From the NCBI RefSeq assembly GCF_014696715.1, contig NZ_JACJQO010000019.1, positions 1 through 64,000 of the forward strand: DNA of 64,000 nt, read 5' to 3'. Position numbers and translations under genes: made by a program. Below the pieces are notes generated by a model that was given only the letters and a program-made list of their open reading frames with translations, did no database searches and had not been told where the DNA came from. Shown one piece after another: positions 55,924 to 64,000 of this stretch; position 1 is the stretch's first letter; every line of letters starts with the position of its first letter. Source of the DNA: Pseudanabaena sp. FACHB-2040 (lineage in GTDB: Bacteria > Cyanobacteriota > Cyanobacteriia > Phormidesmidales > Phormidesmidaceae).

Positions 55924-57189
55924 ATGGCTAGTCAGCTGATTCAGCAGGTGCGGGTCATCGATCCGGCGACCGCAATGGATCAGGTCACCGATGTGCGGGT
56001 CGTTGACGGTCAGATTACGGCCATTGGCTCTAGTCCGGCTCAGGAGGAAGACGCCCTGATCGACGGGCAGGGTAAGGTGCTGCTGCCCGGCCTAATTGAT
56101 CTCTACAGCCATTCAGGAGAACCGGGCAACGAGTCTCGCGAGACGCTAGAGTCTTTGCTACGGGCGGGCCGAGCCGGAGGCTTTACCCGGTTGGGGGTGC
56201 TGCCGACGACCACTCCTGCAATCGACAGCGCCGCAATGGTGGCCGACCTGCAGTACCGTCGCAATGCGCTAGCCCACAGCCAGACCTTGCCGCAGATCTC
56301 CATTTGGGGAGCCCTAACCCATGCAGCTCAAGGAGAAAGTCTAACGGAGCTGGCCGAACTGGCAGCAGCGGGTATCGTCGGTTTTACCGATAGTCGCCCC
56401 CTGCAAAATCCGCTGCTGCTACGGCGAGTGTTGGAATATGCTCAGCCTTTAAACAAGCCGTTAGCGTTTTGGCCTTGCGATCGCACCCTAGTCGGCCAAG
56501 GCGTAGCGCGTGAGGGAGACCATTCGCTGATCTACGGGCTGCCTGGCGATCCGGCCCTGTCTGAGACAACGGCCTTAGCCACTCTTTTAGAATGTGTTGC
56601 AGCGGCTGGCACGCCGGTTCATGTCATGCGGTTATCGACAGCCCGAGGCGTGGCGCTCATCAGCCAGGCCAAAGCTGCAGGGTTGCCCGTCACCGCTAGC
56701 ACAACCTGGATGCACCTGCTGTGCAGCGCCGCTGATCTCAAAACCTATAACGCCAACCTGAGAATTGCGCCGCCCCTAGGGAATCCAGCAGATCAGGCAG
56801 CGCTGATAGAGGCCGTAGGCGATGGGCGGATTAATGCGATCGCAATCGACCATCGCCCCTACACCTATGAAGAAAAAACCGTTGGCTTTCCCTCAGCTCC
56901 GCCCGGCGTCATCGGTTTAGAGCTGGCCCTACCGCTGCTCTGGCAAACCTTCGTTGCTACCAATCGCTGGTCTGCCACCACTCTAGTGCAGCGGCTCAGC
57001 AGCGGTCCTGCTGCCTGCTTAGGGCAACAGCCGCCGCAACTGCAGCCCAATCAGTCTGCCGAAATGATCCTGTTCGATCCGCAGGCAGCTTGGGAGGTTA
57101 GCAGCACGACCCTGCACTCTCGCTCTAGCAATACGCCCTGGCTAGGCCAAACGCTCCAGGGACGCGTTCTTGAAATGTGGACAGGGTAG
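55924..57189 (+). CDS. pyrC: Dihydroorotase-like protein, metal site lost (PyrC')
   Basis: A 421-aa amidohydrolase-fold protein. In active enzymes the first motif is DxHxHxREPG; here it is DLYSHSGEPG (59-68): first His is Tyr61 and the substrate Arg is Gly65. HVMRLSTARG and AIAIDHRPYTYEEK are still recognisable. A second, active dihydroorotase elsewhere in the genome is likely; this copy may be structural, as with the PyrC' partners of aspartate transcarbamoylase. No gap to the gene before, so probably an operon. Confidence 0.82.
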   Translation: MASQLIQQVRVIDPATAMDQVTDVRVVDGQITAIGSSPAQEEDALIDGQGKVLLPGLIDLYSHSGEPGNESRETLESLLRAGRAGGFTRLGVLPTTTPAIDSAAMVADLQYRRNALAHSQTLPQISIWGALTHAAQGESLTELAELAAAGIVGFTDSRPLQNPLLLRRVLEYAQPLNKPLAFWPCDRTLVGQGVAREGDHSLIYGLPGDPALSETTALATLLECVAAAGTPVHVMRLSTARGVALISQAKAAGLPVTASTTWMHLLCSAADLKTYNANLRIAPPLGNPADQAALIEAVGDGRINAIAIDHRPYTYEEKTVGFPSAPPGVIGLELALPLLWQTFVATNRWSATTLVQRLSSGPAACLGQQPPQLQPNQSAEMILFDPQAAWEVSSTTLHSRSSNTPWLGQTLQGRVLEMWTG

Positions 57190-57199
57190 GGAGGAAAAA

Positions 57200-57805
57200 C
57201 TAATCCAGCCCACCCAGGCGATCTGGCGGCCAGAAGCGAACCACCGCCCGACCAATAATATTTTCGTAAGGCACATAGCCCCAGGCATGGCTGTCGTAGC
57301 TGCTGTTGCGGTTGTCACCCAACACCAGGTAAGACGCTTCAGGCACCGTTTCTGGCCCCCATTCGTAGTTGGGCGGAGCCTTGATATAGTCTTCCTCTAA
57401 GGCAGTGCCATCAACAAAGACTTGGCCTTCCCTGACCTCAACGGTGTCGCCGGGCAGACCAATCACCCGCTTAATAAAGGCATCCCGCCGCTGACCAGGG
57501 GGAAATAGGCTTTCAGGAGGCCAAAAAACAACGATATCGCCCCGTTCTGGCTGATTGAAGTGGTAGCTGATTTTTTCGATCACCAGCCGATCGTTGACCT
57601 CCAGGGTAGGCTCCATGGAACCAGAGGGAATATAGCGCGCCTCTGCCACAAAGTGCCGAATACCCAACGCCAGCACCACGCTGAGGCCAATCGTTTGCAG
57701 CCCTTCAATCCAGGGGTTAGGCTGTGAGCGAGCTGGCGTAGGGGGGTAAGACTGAGTTGGGCCGGGAGCTTGATTCAAAGGTGTTTTTTCGGGCTGGTCG
57801 GTCAC
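57200..57805 (-). CDS. lepB: Signal peptidase I
   Basis: A 201-aa protease with GTG start. One N-terminal membrane helix (GLQTIGLSVVLALGIRHFVA) precedes the catalytic Ser in YIPSGSMEPTL and the catalytic Lys in RDAFIKRVIGLPGD; VLGDNRNSSYDSHAWGYVP is box E. It removes signal peptides outside the plasma or thylakoid membrane. It is convergent with the dihydroorotase gene. Confidence 0.96.
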   Translation of the reverse strand: MTDQPEKTPLNQAPGPTQSYPPTPARSQPNPWIEGLQTIGLSVVLALGIRHFVAEARYIPSGSMEPTLEVNDRLVIEKISYHFNQPERGDIVVFWPPESLFPPGQRRDAFIKRVIGLPGDTVEVREGQVFVDGTALEEDYIKAPPNYEWGPETVPEASYLVLGDNRNSSYDSHAWGYVPYENIIGRAVVRFWPPDRLGGLD

Positions 57806-58040
57806 AGGGAACCCCTTGGGGAAAGGTTAATCAGAGCAAGGTTTGGACTGGCCTAACCTGTAGATCATAGTAATTTAAGCTGAAGACGGGTAGTAAGCCG
57901 CATCCGAAAAATGGCTCAACCTTCCTTATTCATCCGAAATCCCGTAGCCTGCAGCCCTCCGGAGACTTTCTAGAAGGGTCTGTCCGCATCGAAGGAACAG
58001 AAGCCGTTGCTATGCTTGGGATATAACTGTAGAACAAACT

Positions 58041-58886
58041 ATGCATCGACTGCTGACTGGGCCTTTGACCGTAGAACGGGTAACGGTGCCCATACGGGAC
58101 TTACCCGAACGACTGCAGGGATGTCGAATTGTCCAGCTCTCAGATTTTCACTTCGACGGGCTGCGGCTCTCGCCCTGGCTCTTGCAGGCGGCCATTGAAA
58201 AGACTCAAGCCTTGGCTCCCGATCTAATTGCGCTTACCGGAGATTTTGTCACCAAGGATCCGGCACCGATCTTTACCCTGGCTAAATATCTAAAGGCACT
58301 CAACAGCCGATTTGGCACGTTTGCCGTTTTGGGAAACCACGACAATCTCAGCCTGCGGGGTCGCCAAACTATCATTCAGGCCCTAACGGCTGTCGGCATA
58401 ACAGTGCTGTGGAATGAGACAGCCTATCCTTTTGGCCCAGAGTTTCCCTTGGTGGGGCTAGCCGATTATTGGTCAGGGGAATTTGCACCTCGAAAGGCTC
58501 TGAGCGATCTTTCCCCCGATCTGCCCCGGCTGGTGCTTTCCCACAATCCTGACACGGCTGGGTCTATGTCCCTACAGCAGTGGCGAGTCGATCTGCAGCT
58601 TTCTGGCCATACCCACGGTGGTCAGATTGTGCTGCCGGGACTGGGGCCGCTAGTGAGTATTGCTCAGCAACCTCGCTTCAGACGATTGAGGCAGGCCCTT
58701 CCCTTCTCCAGAAAAGACTGTGACCGGGTGGTGCAGCACTGGGAATGGGCCTCTGGCCTGCACCGAGTTGGGGAGAGCTGGCTCTACGTCAACCAGGGCC
58801 TAGGCACTTATCTGCCCGGCCGACTGTTTTGCCCACCAGAGCTGACGGAGATTACCCTGACGCGCCAGGGGGCTTCGCAGGGCTGA
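58041..58886 (+). CDS. Metallophosphoesterase (YkuE-like)
   Basis: A 281-aa protein with the metal-binding blocks QLSDFHFDG, LIALTGDFVTKD, VLGNHDN, LSHNPD and SGHTHGGQI. The family removes phosphate from lipids or nucleotides; substrate here unknown. Its end overlaps the convergent HTH-GrpE gene by 35 bp. Confidence 0.9.
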   Translation: MHRLLTGPLTVERVTVPIRDLPERLQGCRIVQLSDFHFDGLRLSPWLLQAAIEKTQALAPDLIALTGDFVTKDPAPIFTLAKYLKALNSRFGTFAVLGNHDNLSLRGRQTIIQALTAVGITVLWNETAYPFGPEFPLVGLADYWSGEFAPRKALSDLSPDLPRLVLSHNPDTAGSMSLQQWRVDLQLSGHTHGGQIVLPGLGPLVSIAQQPRFRRLRQALPFSRKDCDRVVQHWEWASGLHRVGESWLYVNQGLGTYLPGRLFCPPELTEITLTRQGASQG

Positions 58887-59526
58887 CCTTGGCCCGATAC
58901 AGCAATTTGTCGTCGTGCCAATAACCCGTATAGCGAATTCGCACGAGATCGCCAGGTTGGATGCTTCCTTCCATGAGCTGATGCAGGGTGGGGTCGTAGG
59001 GCACTTCAGCGCCCACAGGTGCGATCGCACGTACTCCCCAAGCTGCCAGCAATTTCTCCACGGGCTGCATCAGCGGCACCAGCCTAGCCGCTGGCACCTG
59101 AGCATTCTGCTGGGCCGCATAGGCAGCCGTAGGCCACTGCAGCAGCCAGGCTTCGAGGGTCGATAGCGCCTCAGCCTGAAACGCTGCCTGCAAAACCTCC
59201 CGCTGCTCCGTAAATTGGGCCTGAAGGCGGTCATACTCTGCCTGCACAGCCGCTACCCGATCGGCATCTGCTGTGGGCGGGGAGGCAGGGGCTGGCTTCA
59301 GATCAGGCACAAACTGTCGAAGCAGATCTTCGACAGACACGCCTAGAGCCTGGCTCAGCCGCAGAACCCCCTCCAGCCGCAGCCGCTCCAGCTGTCCCCG
59401 ACGCACCTGTAGGATGATCCCTACAGACAGCCCTGACGCCCGTGCTAAAGCCCGAAAGCTAGAAATACCCGCCTGAGCCATGAGCTGCTGCAGTGGCCCG
59501 GTGTAGTCTACTGGCATACTGGCCAT
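58852..59526 (-). CDS. HTH domain fused to GrpE-like domain
   Basis: A 224-aa protein. The first ~70 residues are an XRE-type helix-turn-helix (FRALARASGLSVGIILQVRR, RLSQALGVSVEDLLRQF). A coiled coil follows (VQAEYDRLQAQFTEQREVLQ), then the C-terminal GrpE-like beta domain (WGVRAIAPVGAEVPYDPTLH, DLVRIRYTGYW). GrpE is the nucleotide exchange factor of DnaK; joining it to a DNA-binding domain suggests a link between chaperone state and transcription. GGGGGA lies before ATG 59526. Confidence 0.82.
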   Translation of the reverse strand: MASMPVDYTGPLQQLMAQAGISSFRALARASGLSVGIILQVRRGQLERLRLEGVLRLSQALGVSVEDLLRQFVPDLKPAPASPPTADADRVAAVQAEYDRLQAQFTEQREVLQAAFQAEALSTLEAWLLQWPTAAYAAQQNAQVPAARLVPLMQPVEKLLAAWGVRAIAPVGAEVPYDPTLHQLMEGSIQPGDLVRIRYTGYWHDDKLLYRAKVSPAKPPGASG

Positions 59527-59588
59527 ATTCCGATGTCCCCCATTGCCTGAACAAGAGCTTAGCAGGCTAGTAGGACACCCGGTGAGGC

Positions 59589-59849
59589 TTAAGCCAGATG
59601 CATTTTCAGGACTGATTTGGGAGCCCGTCGCACGTTGCAGCGGATGGTTTCATGGCCGAGACGACTGCAGGCCTCGAAGCGGTGGCAGCCAGAAAAACCG
59701 TAGTACTGGCCATCTACTTCCAACACGTCAATCGGCTCTTGCAGGCCAATTTCTTGAATCGACTCCATCAGCGTCCGAACCTTGACCTGATCATTCTGGC
59801 GGTATAGCGGGCGACGAATTTGTTTGATGGGAATATCTTCTATTCTCAC
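59589..59849 (-). CDS. srx: Sulfiredoxin
   Basis: An 86-aa ParB-fold enzyme repairing over-oxidised 2-Cys peroxiredoxin with ATP. The catalytic Cys lies in YGFSGCHRFEACSRLG; RRPLYRQNDQVKVRTLMES and EIGLQEPIDVLEV match the family. No peroxiredoxin gene is adjacent. Confidence 0.93.
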   Translation of the reverse strand: MRIEDIPIKQIRRPLYRQNDQVKVRTLMESIQEIGLQEPIDVLEVDGQYYGFSGCHRFEACSRLGHETIRCNVRRAPKSVLKMHLA

Positions 59850-60020
59850 GGCAACCCTTCTAGAAAGCGTCTCTACAAAGCGTTTCTTTATAAATCATAA
59901 TCATTATGACTACGGTTTTCAATAAACTTTTAGCGGTTGATGGGTAATTTTAGGTGGTCGTTTAGCCAAAAATACTGTTATCAAATAGAGTGCAAAGACT
60001 TGTCGAGGGTTGCCCTGCTG

Positions 60021-61763
60021 ATGCCACGACTCACTGTTTCACCCTCCTCTGTCCAAAAGCGCTCTAGCCAGCTCAGATTAGTCAGATCAGTCCAAAAAAT
60101 CAGCTTCAGGCCATTCTGGGGTGGTCTGGGATTGCTCAGCCTAGGGCTGATCGCTGCTCAGCCCACGCCAGCCCAGACTCAGGCTCCCCTTAATCCAGTA
60201 ATCCAGGTGGGAGTGGTGCAGCGGTTTGGCGAAGAGCCAACCAAAACCCTAAAGCTAGAACCCCTGCCGGGCGACCAGCTAGTTTTGGACTTCACCACTC
60301 AAGGCCAGCCCGAAACAATCCAGACGACCCAAGTTGAAATAGTCGTCTCTCCCCAGCCGCTGCCAGCTCCAGCCCTGCAAGAACGGGTCGTGCTCAGCAG
60401 CCACCGCAGCTTCGAGAGCGCTGAAGATAGCGCTAAGCAGTGGCAGCAGCGCGGCATTGAAACCGAAATTGCCCAGCCTCGCTCATGGGAGGTGTGGGCC
60501 AAGCGAGACGTTTACAGCACCCCATTGCTGCGGCGGCTGCTGCTCAAAAATATTCAGGCCCAAGGCTTGAGCGATTCTTATCTCGAGAGCCAGGTGCTGG
60601 CAGAAACACCCAAAGCTGCCTTTATCGCCAACGGCTTTCGCTACAACCGAGATGAGGTGAGCATTCGCAGCGGCAACCAGCGAATTCGAGTGGTTGAAGC
60701 AGCCGGGGATCGGGTGCAGGAGACTCGTCTCTATGGCGGAATAATGCGGCTCCAGCCCAATACCTACGGCACTTACACCCTGGTTAACGATGTGCCGATC
60801 GAGACGTACCTGCGGGGTGTGGTGCCCCACGAGATCGGGCTGGGTGCGCCCCAAACGGCCATTGAAGCTCAGGCAATCTTGGCCCGCACCTATGCTCTGC
60901 GAAATCTGCGCCGGTTTGCCATCGACAACTATCAGCTCTGTGCCGATACCCAATGCCAGGTGTATTGGGGGGTCGGCGGCGCGGCTCCGGCTTCGGATAA
61001 TGCGATCGCAACCACCCAGGGCCTAGTGTTGACCTATCAGAATGAGCTGGTTGATGCTCTCTACTCTTCCACGGCAGGCGGCATTACCTCTCCCTTCAGC
61101 CATGTCTGGAACGGGCCTGATCGGCCCTACCTCCAGGCCGTAGTGGATTCTGTCCAGGGCAGCTGGGATCTGGCCCTGCGTCCCCTCGGCGATGAGCAAA
61201 ACTTTCGAGCCTTTATCAACCTCAAGCAGGGCTTTAACGAAGATACTTGGGACACCTTCCGCTGGCAGTACGACAGCCCCTTGCCACAAGTTAACCAAGA
61301 CATTCGCACCTACCTAGAGCGGCGTCAGGATCCTAAGGCCGCTTTTAACCAAGTTACCGGACTGCGGGTGTCGGAACGGGCGGCCTCTGGACGGGTGCAG
61401 GCAGTAGAGGTGCAGACCGACGCGGGCACAGTCAGCCTCGTCAAGGATGAAATTGTGCGGGTGCTTTCGGCTCCTCGCAGCCTGCTGTTTTACATCGATC
61501 CGATTTACCAGGAGCTACCGCCCAATCCCAACCCTGCTCCTAATGCGGCCCCCATAACTCCGCCCATCACCGGCTATCGCTTTGTTGGCGGCGGCTTTGG
61601 GCATGGAGTCGGCATGAGCCAAACGGGCGCTTACCGACTGGGCAATCTAGGCTGGACGAACGATCGCATTTTGCAGTTTTACTTCCCAGGGACCACGCTC
61701 CAGCCCATTAACCCAAACCTAGTGCTATGGCGCGACCCAGAAGAAGTTCAGCAGGGAGGCTAG
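60021..61763 (+). CDS. SpoIID/LytB-domain protein
   Basis: A 580-aa exported protein from ATG 60021 (MPRLTVSPSS), with signal-type helix (FWGGLGLLSLGLIAAQPTPA). The SpoIID domain covers ~240-560: IETYLRGVVPHEIGLGAPQT, AIEAQAILARTYAL, STAGGITSPFSHVWN and GGFGHGVGMSQTGAYRLG. SpoIID relatives cut glycan strands of peptidoglycan; cyanobacterial members may act in cell-wall remodelling. It starts 171 bp downstream of the divergent sulfiredoxin. Confidence 0.9.
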   Translation: MPRLTVSPSSVQKRSSQLRLVRSVQKISFRPFWGGLGLLSLGLIAAQPTPAQTQAPLNPVIQVGVVQRFGEEPTKTLKLEPLPGDQLVLDFTTQGQPETIQTTQVEIVVSPQPLPAPALQERVVLSSHRSFESAEDSAKQWQQRGIETEIAQPRSWEVWAKRDVYSTPLLRRLLLKNIQAQGLSDSYLESQVLAETPKAAFIANGFRYNRDEVSIRSGNQRIRVVEAAGDRVQETRLYGGIMRLQPNTYGTYTLVNDVPIETYLRGVVPHEIGLGAPQTAIEAQAILARTYALRNLRRFAIDNYQLCADTQCQVYWGVGGAAPASDNAIATTQGLVLTYQNELVDALYSSTAGGITSPFSHVWNGPDRPYLQAVVDSVQGSWDLALRPLGDEQNFRAFINLKQGFNEDTWDTFRWQYDSPLPQVNQDIRTYLERRQDPKAAFNQVTGLRVSERAASGRVQAVEVQTDAGTVSLVKDEIVRVLSAPRSLLFYIDPIYQELPPNPNPAPNAAPITPPITGYRFVGGGFGHGVGMSQTGAYRLGNLGWTNDRILQFYFPGTTLQPINPNLVLWRDPEEVQQGG

Positions 61764-61775
61764 TCGGAAATCTGC

Positions 61776-62612
61776 TTAGCTAGACACCTGCGCTCCCCGA
61801 CGGTGGCGAAGGTAGAGCGTAGTGGCTGCGGCGATAATTGCGATCGCAGAGAGCACGTGCACCACGTTGAAGGGCGTGCCGGGAAAAAACCAGGAGTCGG
61901 TGCGCAAAAACTCAATAAAAAAGCGACCCAGGGGATACCAAATCAAGTAGCACAGAGCCAAATCCCCTGGCTTAAGTTGGGCCTTGAAGCGGCGAGAGAT
62001 GCCGTACAGCACCAGAAACCCGGCCAAGTTCCACAGCGACTCATAGAGAAAGAGCGGCTGAAAGCGGGTGCTATCGGGGTATTGAGCCAGGTTGTTGTAA
62101 GGGGCAATGCGGTGTTCGGGATCAATCCGCAGGCCCCAAGGTAGGGTCGTGGGTGGGCCGTAGAGTTCCTGGTTGATGAAGTTGCCCCAGCGGCCAATGG
62201 CCTGAGCCAGGGGTAGGCCTAGTGCGATCGCATCCAGATAAGGCAGCGAATTGAGCTTGCGTAGGCGGGTGAAAATCCATAGGGCAATAGCCCCAAAGAT
62301 AAAGCCGCCAAAGATGTGAATGCCGCCACCCCAGATTTGCAAAATGCGGCCAGGGTTTTCCAGATAGTAGCCCAAGCCCTCGGGGCCGCGCGGAGACTGG
62401 ATAAACACGTAGTACAGCCGCGCCCCAAGAAAGCCCGGAATCAAGATCCAGAACAGCATGTCCCAAAGGTTTTCGGGGTCTTCTCCTTTGCGGGCAACCT
62501 CTCGACCGGCAACAAAGGCAGCGGTCAAGATTGCAGCCAGCATCAGCAGGCCGTACCAGCGCAGCGCAAAGGGGCCGATCTCAAAAATAATGGGACTAAC
62601 GGGTGGATACAT
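61776..62612 (-). CDS. lgt: Prolipoprotein diacylglyceryl transferase
   Basis: A 278-aa enzyme with about seven membrane helices. It moves diacylglycerol to the lipobox Cys of prolipoproteins. Lgt signature: GRWGNFINQELYGPPT, preceded by GGIHIFGGFIFG, with RPHD-type residues replaced as normal in cyanobacteria. It follows the sulfatase by 2 bp in the same direction. Confidence 0.95.
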   Translation of the reverse strand: MYPPVSPIIFEIGPFALRWYGLLMLAAILTAAFVAGREVARKGEDPENLWDMLFWILIPGFLGARLYYVFIQSPRGPEGLGYYLENPGRILQIWGGGIHIFGGFIFGAIALWIFTRLRKLNSLPYLDAIALGLPLAQAIGRWGNFINQELYGPPTTLPWGLRIDPEHRIAPYNNLAQYPDSTRFQPLFLYESLWNLAGFLVLYGISRRFKAQLKPGDLALCYLIWYPLGRFFIEFLRTDSWFFPGTPFNVVHVLSAIAIIAAATTLYLRHRRGAQVSS

Positions 62613-62614
62613 GC

Positions 62615-64000
62615 CTAATCCTCTAAATACCCCAACTCCTGCAGCCGCCGCCGCACTTCCGGATCTTCAAAATTGGTGGCCCGTTCTGCCGTTGCCAGAC
62701 CCTCCTCTGAGCCCCCAGAAAACGCCTGCAGGCACTCCTGAAGCAGCTCTACATTCTCTGGCAAAATGCCGCTCAGGTTCAAATCCTCTGTCGGATCTTC
62801 TAGCACATCGTAGAGCTCGACGGCTTGGCCTTCGGTTTCGATGAGTTTATGGCGGCCCACCCAGACAGCCCGACGAATGCGATCGCAGGCCCGCTCTTTG
62901 ACCAGTTCTGGCTGCCGTCGCTGCATTAGATTCACCACATTCTGCGGCGGAATCGCCTCGGCAAAGACATAGTCTCGTTCGGCCGTCTGCGACAGCGCCT
63001 CAGTCAGGCTTAGGGCCGCTTCTTCAGCAGTCGCCAGCCCCGCTGCCGAGAGCACCGTTTGAAACAGCCGACGGGTTGACACCACCGGCTCGACTGCAGC
63101 GCCACTCGGGAACTGCCCAGCCGGATCGCGAATGATCAGCGGCACCCGGATCAGCTCGTTGTAGATCGACAGGCTGTGGCCCATAAACTGCTTTTCGCCC
63201 AGGTGTTCACCGTGGTCAGCACAGATGATCACCAGAGTATTGTCGAGCCGACCGGATTGGCGCAAGCGGTCAAAAAAGACGCCTAGCTGGTCATCTTGAT
63301 AGGCCACTTCAGCATCGTACATGCCGTCTAGGGTCTTCTTCTGGCGCTCGTCTAGGGCTCCAGTCAGCGGGGCCAGCCAGCCGTATACATCTCCGTTAAA
63401 GCGCTGCAAAAAAGTTTGGGCTTTGCGGTCATCCAGCACGTGGGGCGCAAACTTTTCGACGTAGGCGCGGGGAGCGTGATAGGGCATGTGAGTGCCCATC
63501 AGGTTGACGAAGGCAAACACAGGCTGGTCGGCCTCAACCTCGGTTCGATTGATGAATAGGCGGGCCGTATCTTCTAAAGACTTGGCGGTATTGCCTTTAA
63601 AGCTGAGGGCCGTCTGCCACAGGGGCACCATCAGCGGCGTAAAAGACAGGGCCAGCAGCGCATCTGAGCGGGCAAACGCGTTCTGAATTTTGTTCAGCAC
63701 GCCTGCCACCTGGCGTTTAAACCACTGACGATAGCGGCTGATTAGCCCCGGCGACGCGCCCGCCTGATTGGGCCGAGAGGTGAGCAGACCGCTGTAGTTG
63801 AGAAAGCTGATAAAGCCTCGCCGCAGGCCGTTATTGATCACGCCTACCAGGGGGTTATTGCAAAAGCCTGCTGTAAAGTAGCCGCCATCCCGCAGCCGTT
63901 CTGCCAGGGTGGTGAGGTCGGGAGACATTACGGAGTAAGACTGCAGCAGTCCATGTTCAGAGGGGTACAGACCCGTAAACATAGAGGCGTGAGAAGGCAC
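62615..64000 (-). CDS. Sulfatase-family hydrolase, N-terminus cut by window edge
   Basis: At least 461 aa. The visible start VPSHASMFTGLYPSEHG follows the formylglycine position (C/S-x-P-S-x), which lies just outside the window, so the nucleophile cannot be read. Metal-binding residues appear in VIICADHGEHLGEKQFMGHS. Alkaline-phosphatase-fold relatives cut sulfate or phosphate esters; substrate unknown. It is coupled to lgt. Confidence 0.88.
   Translation of the reverse strand: MPSHASMFTGLYPSEHGLLQSYSVMSPDLTTLAERLRDGGYFTAGFCNNPLVGVINNGLRRGFISFLNYSGLLTSRPNQAGASPGLISRYRQWFKRQVAGVLNKIQNAFARSDALLALSFTPLMVPLWQTALSFKGNTAKSLEDTARLFINRTEVEADQPVFAFVNLMGTHMPYHAPRAYVEKFAPHVLDDRKAQTFLQRFNGDVYGWLAPLTGALDERQKKTLDGMYDAEVAYQDDQLGVFFDRLRQSGRLDNTLVIICADHGEHLGEKQFMGHSLSIYNELIRVPLIIRDPAGQFPSGAAVEPVVSTRRLFQTVLSAAGLATAEEAALSLTEALSQTAERDYVFAEAIPPQNVVNLMQRRQPELVKERACDRIRRAVWVGRHKLIETEGQAVELYDVLEDPTEDLNLSGILPENVELLQECLQAFSGGSEEGLATAERATNFEDPEVRRRLQELGYLED

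Overview
The window is chromosomal DNA of a cyanobacterium. It carries psbA (photosystem II D1), psaM (photosystem I), ntcA, cyanobacterial-type icd, GUN4, UbiX and several families found almost only in cyanobacteria (DUF3084, DUF3155, LapA-like and complex C assembly proteins). The palindrome GCGATCGC (HIP1) is scattered throughout, inside genes and between them. Gene style and moderately high GC suggest a Leptolyngbya/Nodosilinea-like lineage, but the genus cannot be fixed from the sequence alone.

Left arm (1-21.9 kb): the 5' part of psbA (high-light form, Glu130), argB, aroK, a LapA-like membrane protein, ubiX and an RNase R-like nuclease, phoU, psaM, a CysO/MoaD-like sulfur carrier beside thrC, ntcA with a DUF3084 gene, a Pex-like PadR regulator, a b6f assembly factor, a Hik2/CSK-like histidine kinase, a class V aminotransferase and small hypotheticals, ending in tRNA-Phe(GAA).

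Centre (21.97-37.03 kb): an integrated mobile element. A 57-bp perfect direct repeat (21973-22029 and 36974-37030) covers the 3' part of tRNA-Phe and marks attL and attR; the repeat-to-repeat distance is 15,001 bp. A leftward operon of overlapping genes encodes an AEP-type primase-polymerase, three small proteins and a tyrosine integrase. A divergent control region holds operator-like inverted repeats and an XRE repressor. Rightward from it lie small early genes including a lipoprotein, then a module of a 917-aa Ala/Pro-rich protein, a 274-aa protein, a 184-aa protein, a tail-fibre-assembly-like small protein and a holin-like protein. A PD-(D/E)XK-like protein sits beside attL as possible cargo. 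No terminase, portal or recognisable capsid gene is visible. The architecture resembles a phage satellite or tycheposon-like element more than a complete prophage, and the late module is the best candidate here for an undescribed system. A diverged copy of an internal element sequence lies just outside attR, perhaps the remnant of an earlier element.

Right arm (37.5-64 kb): core genes again, including a DECD-box RNA helicase, a methyltransferase, HAD phosphatase, isoaspartyl peptidase, DUF2256, GUN4, a LuxR-type response regulator, icd, a pseudo-orthocaspase with Tyr/Asn in place of the catalytic His/Cys, rpmF, a CPBP protease, a tandem histidine phosphatase beside a metal-site-deficient dihydroorotase, lepB, a metallophosphoesterase, an HTH-GrpE fusion, sulfiredoxin, a SpoIID-like protein, lgt, and a sulfatase cut by the window edge.
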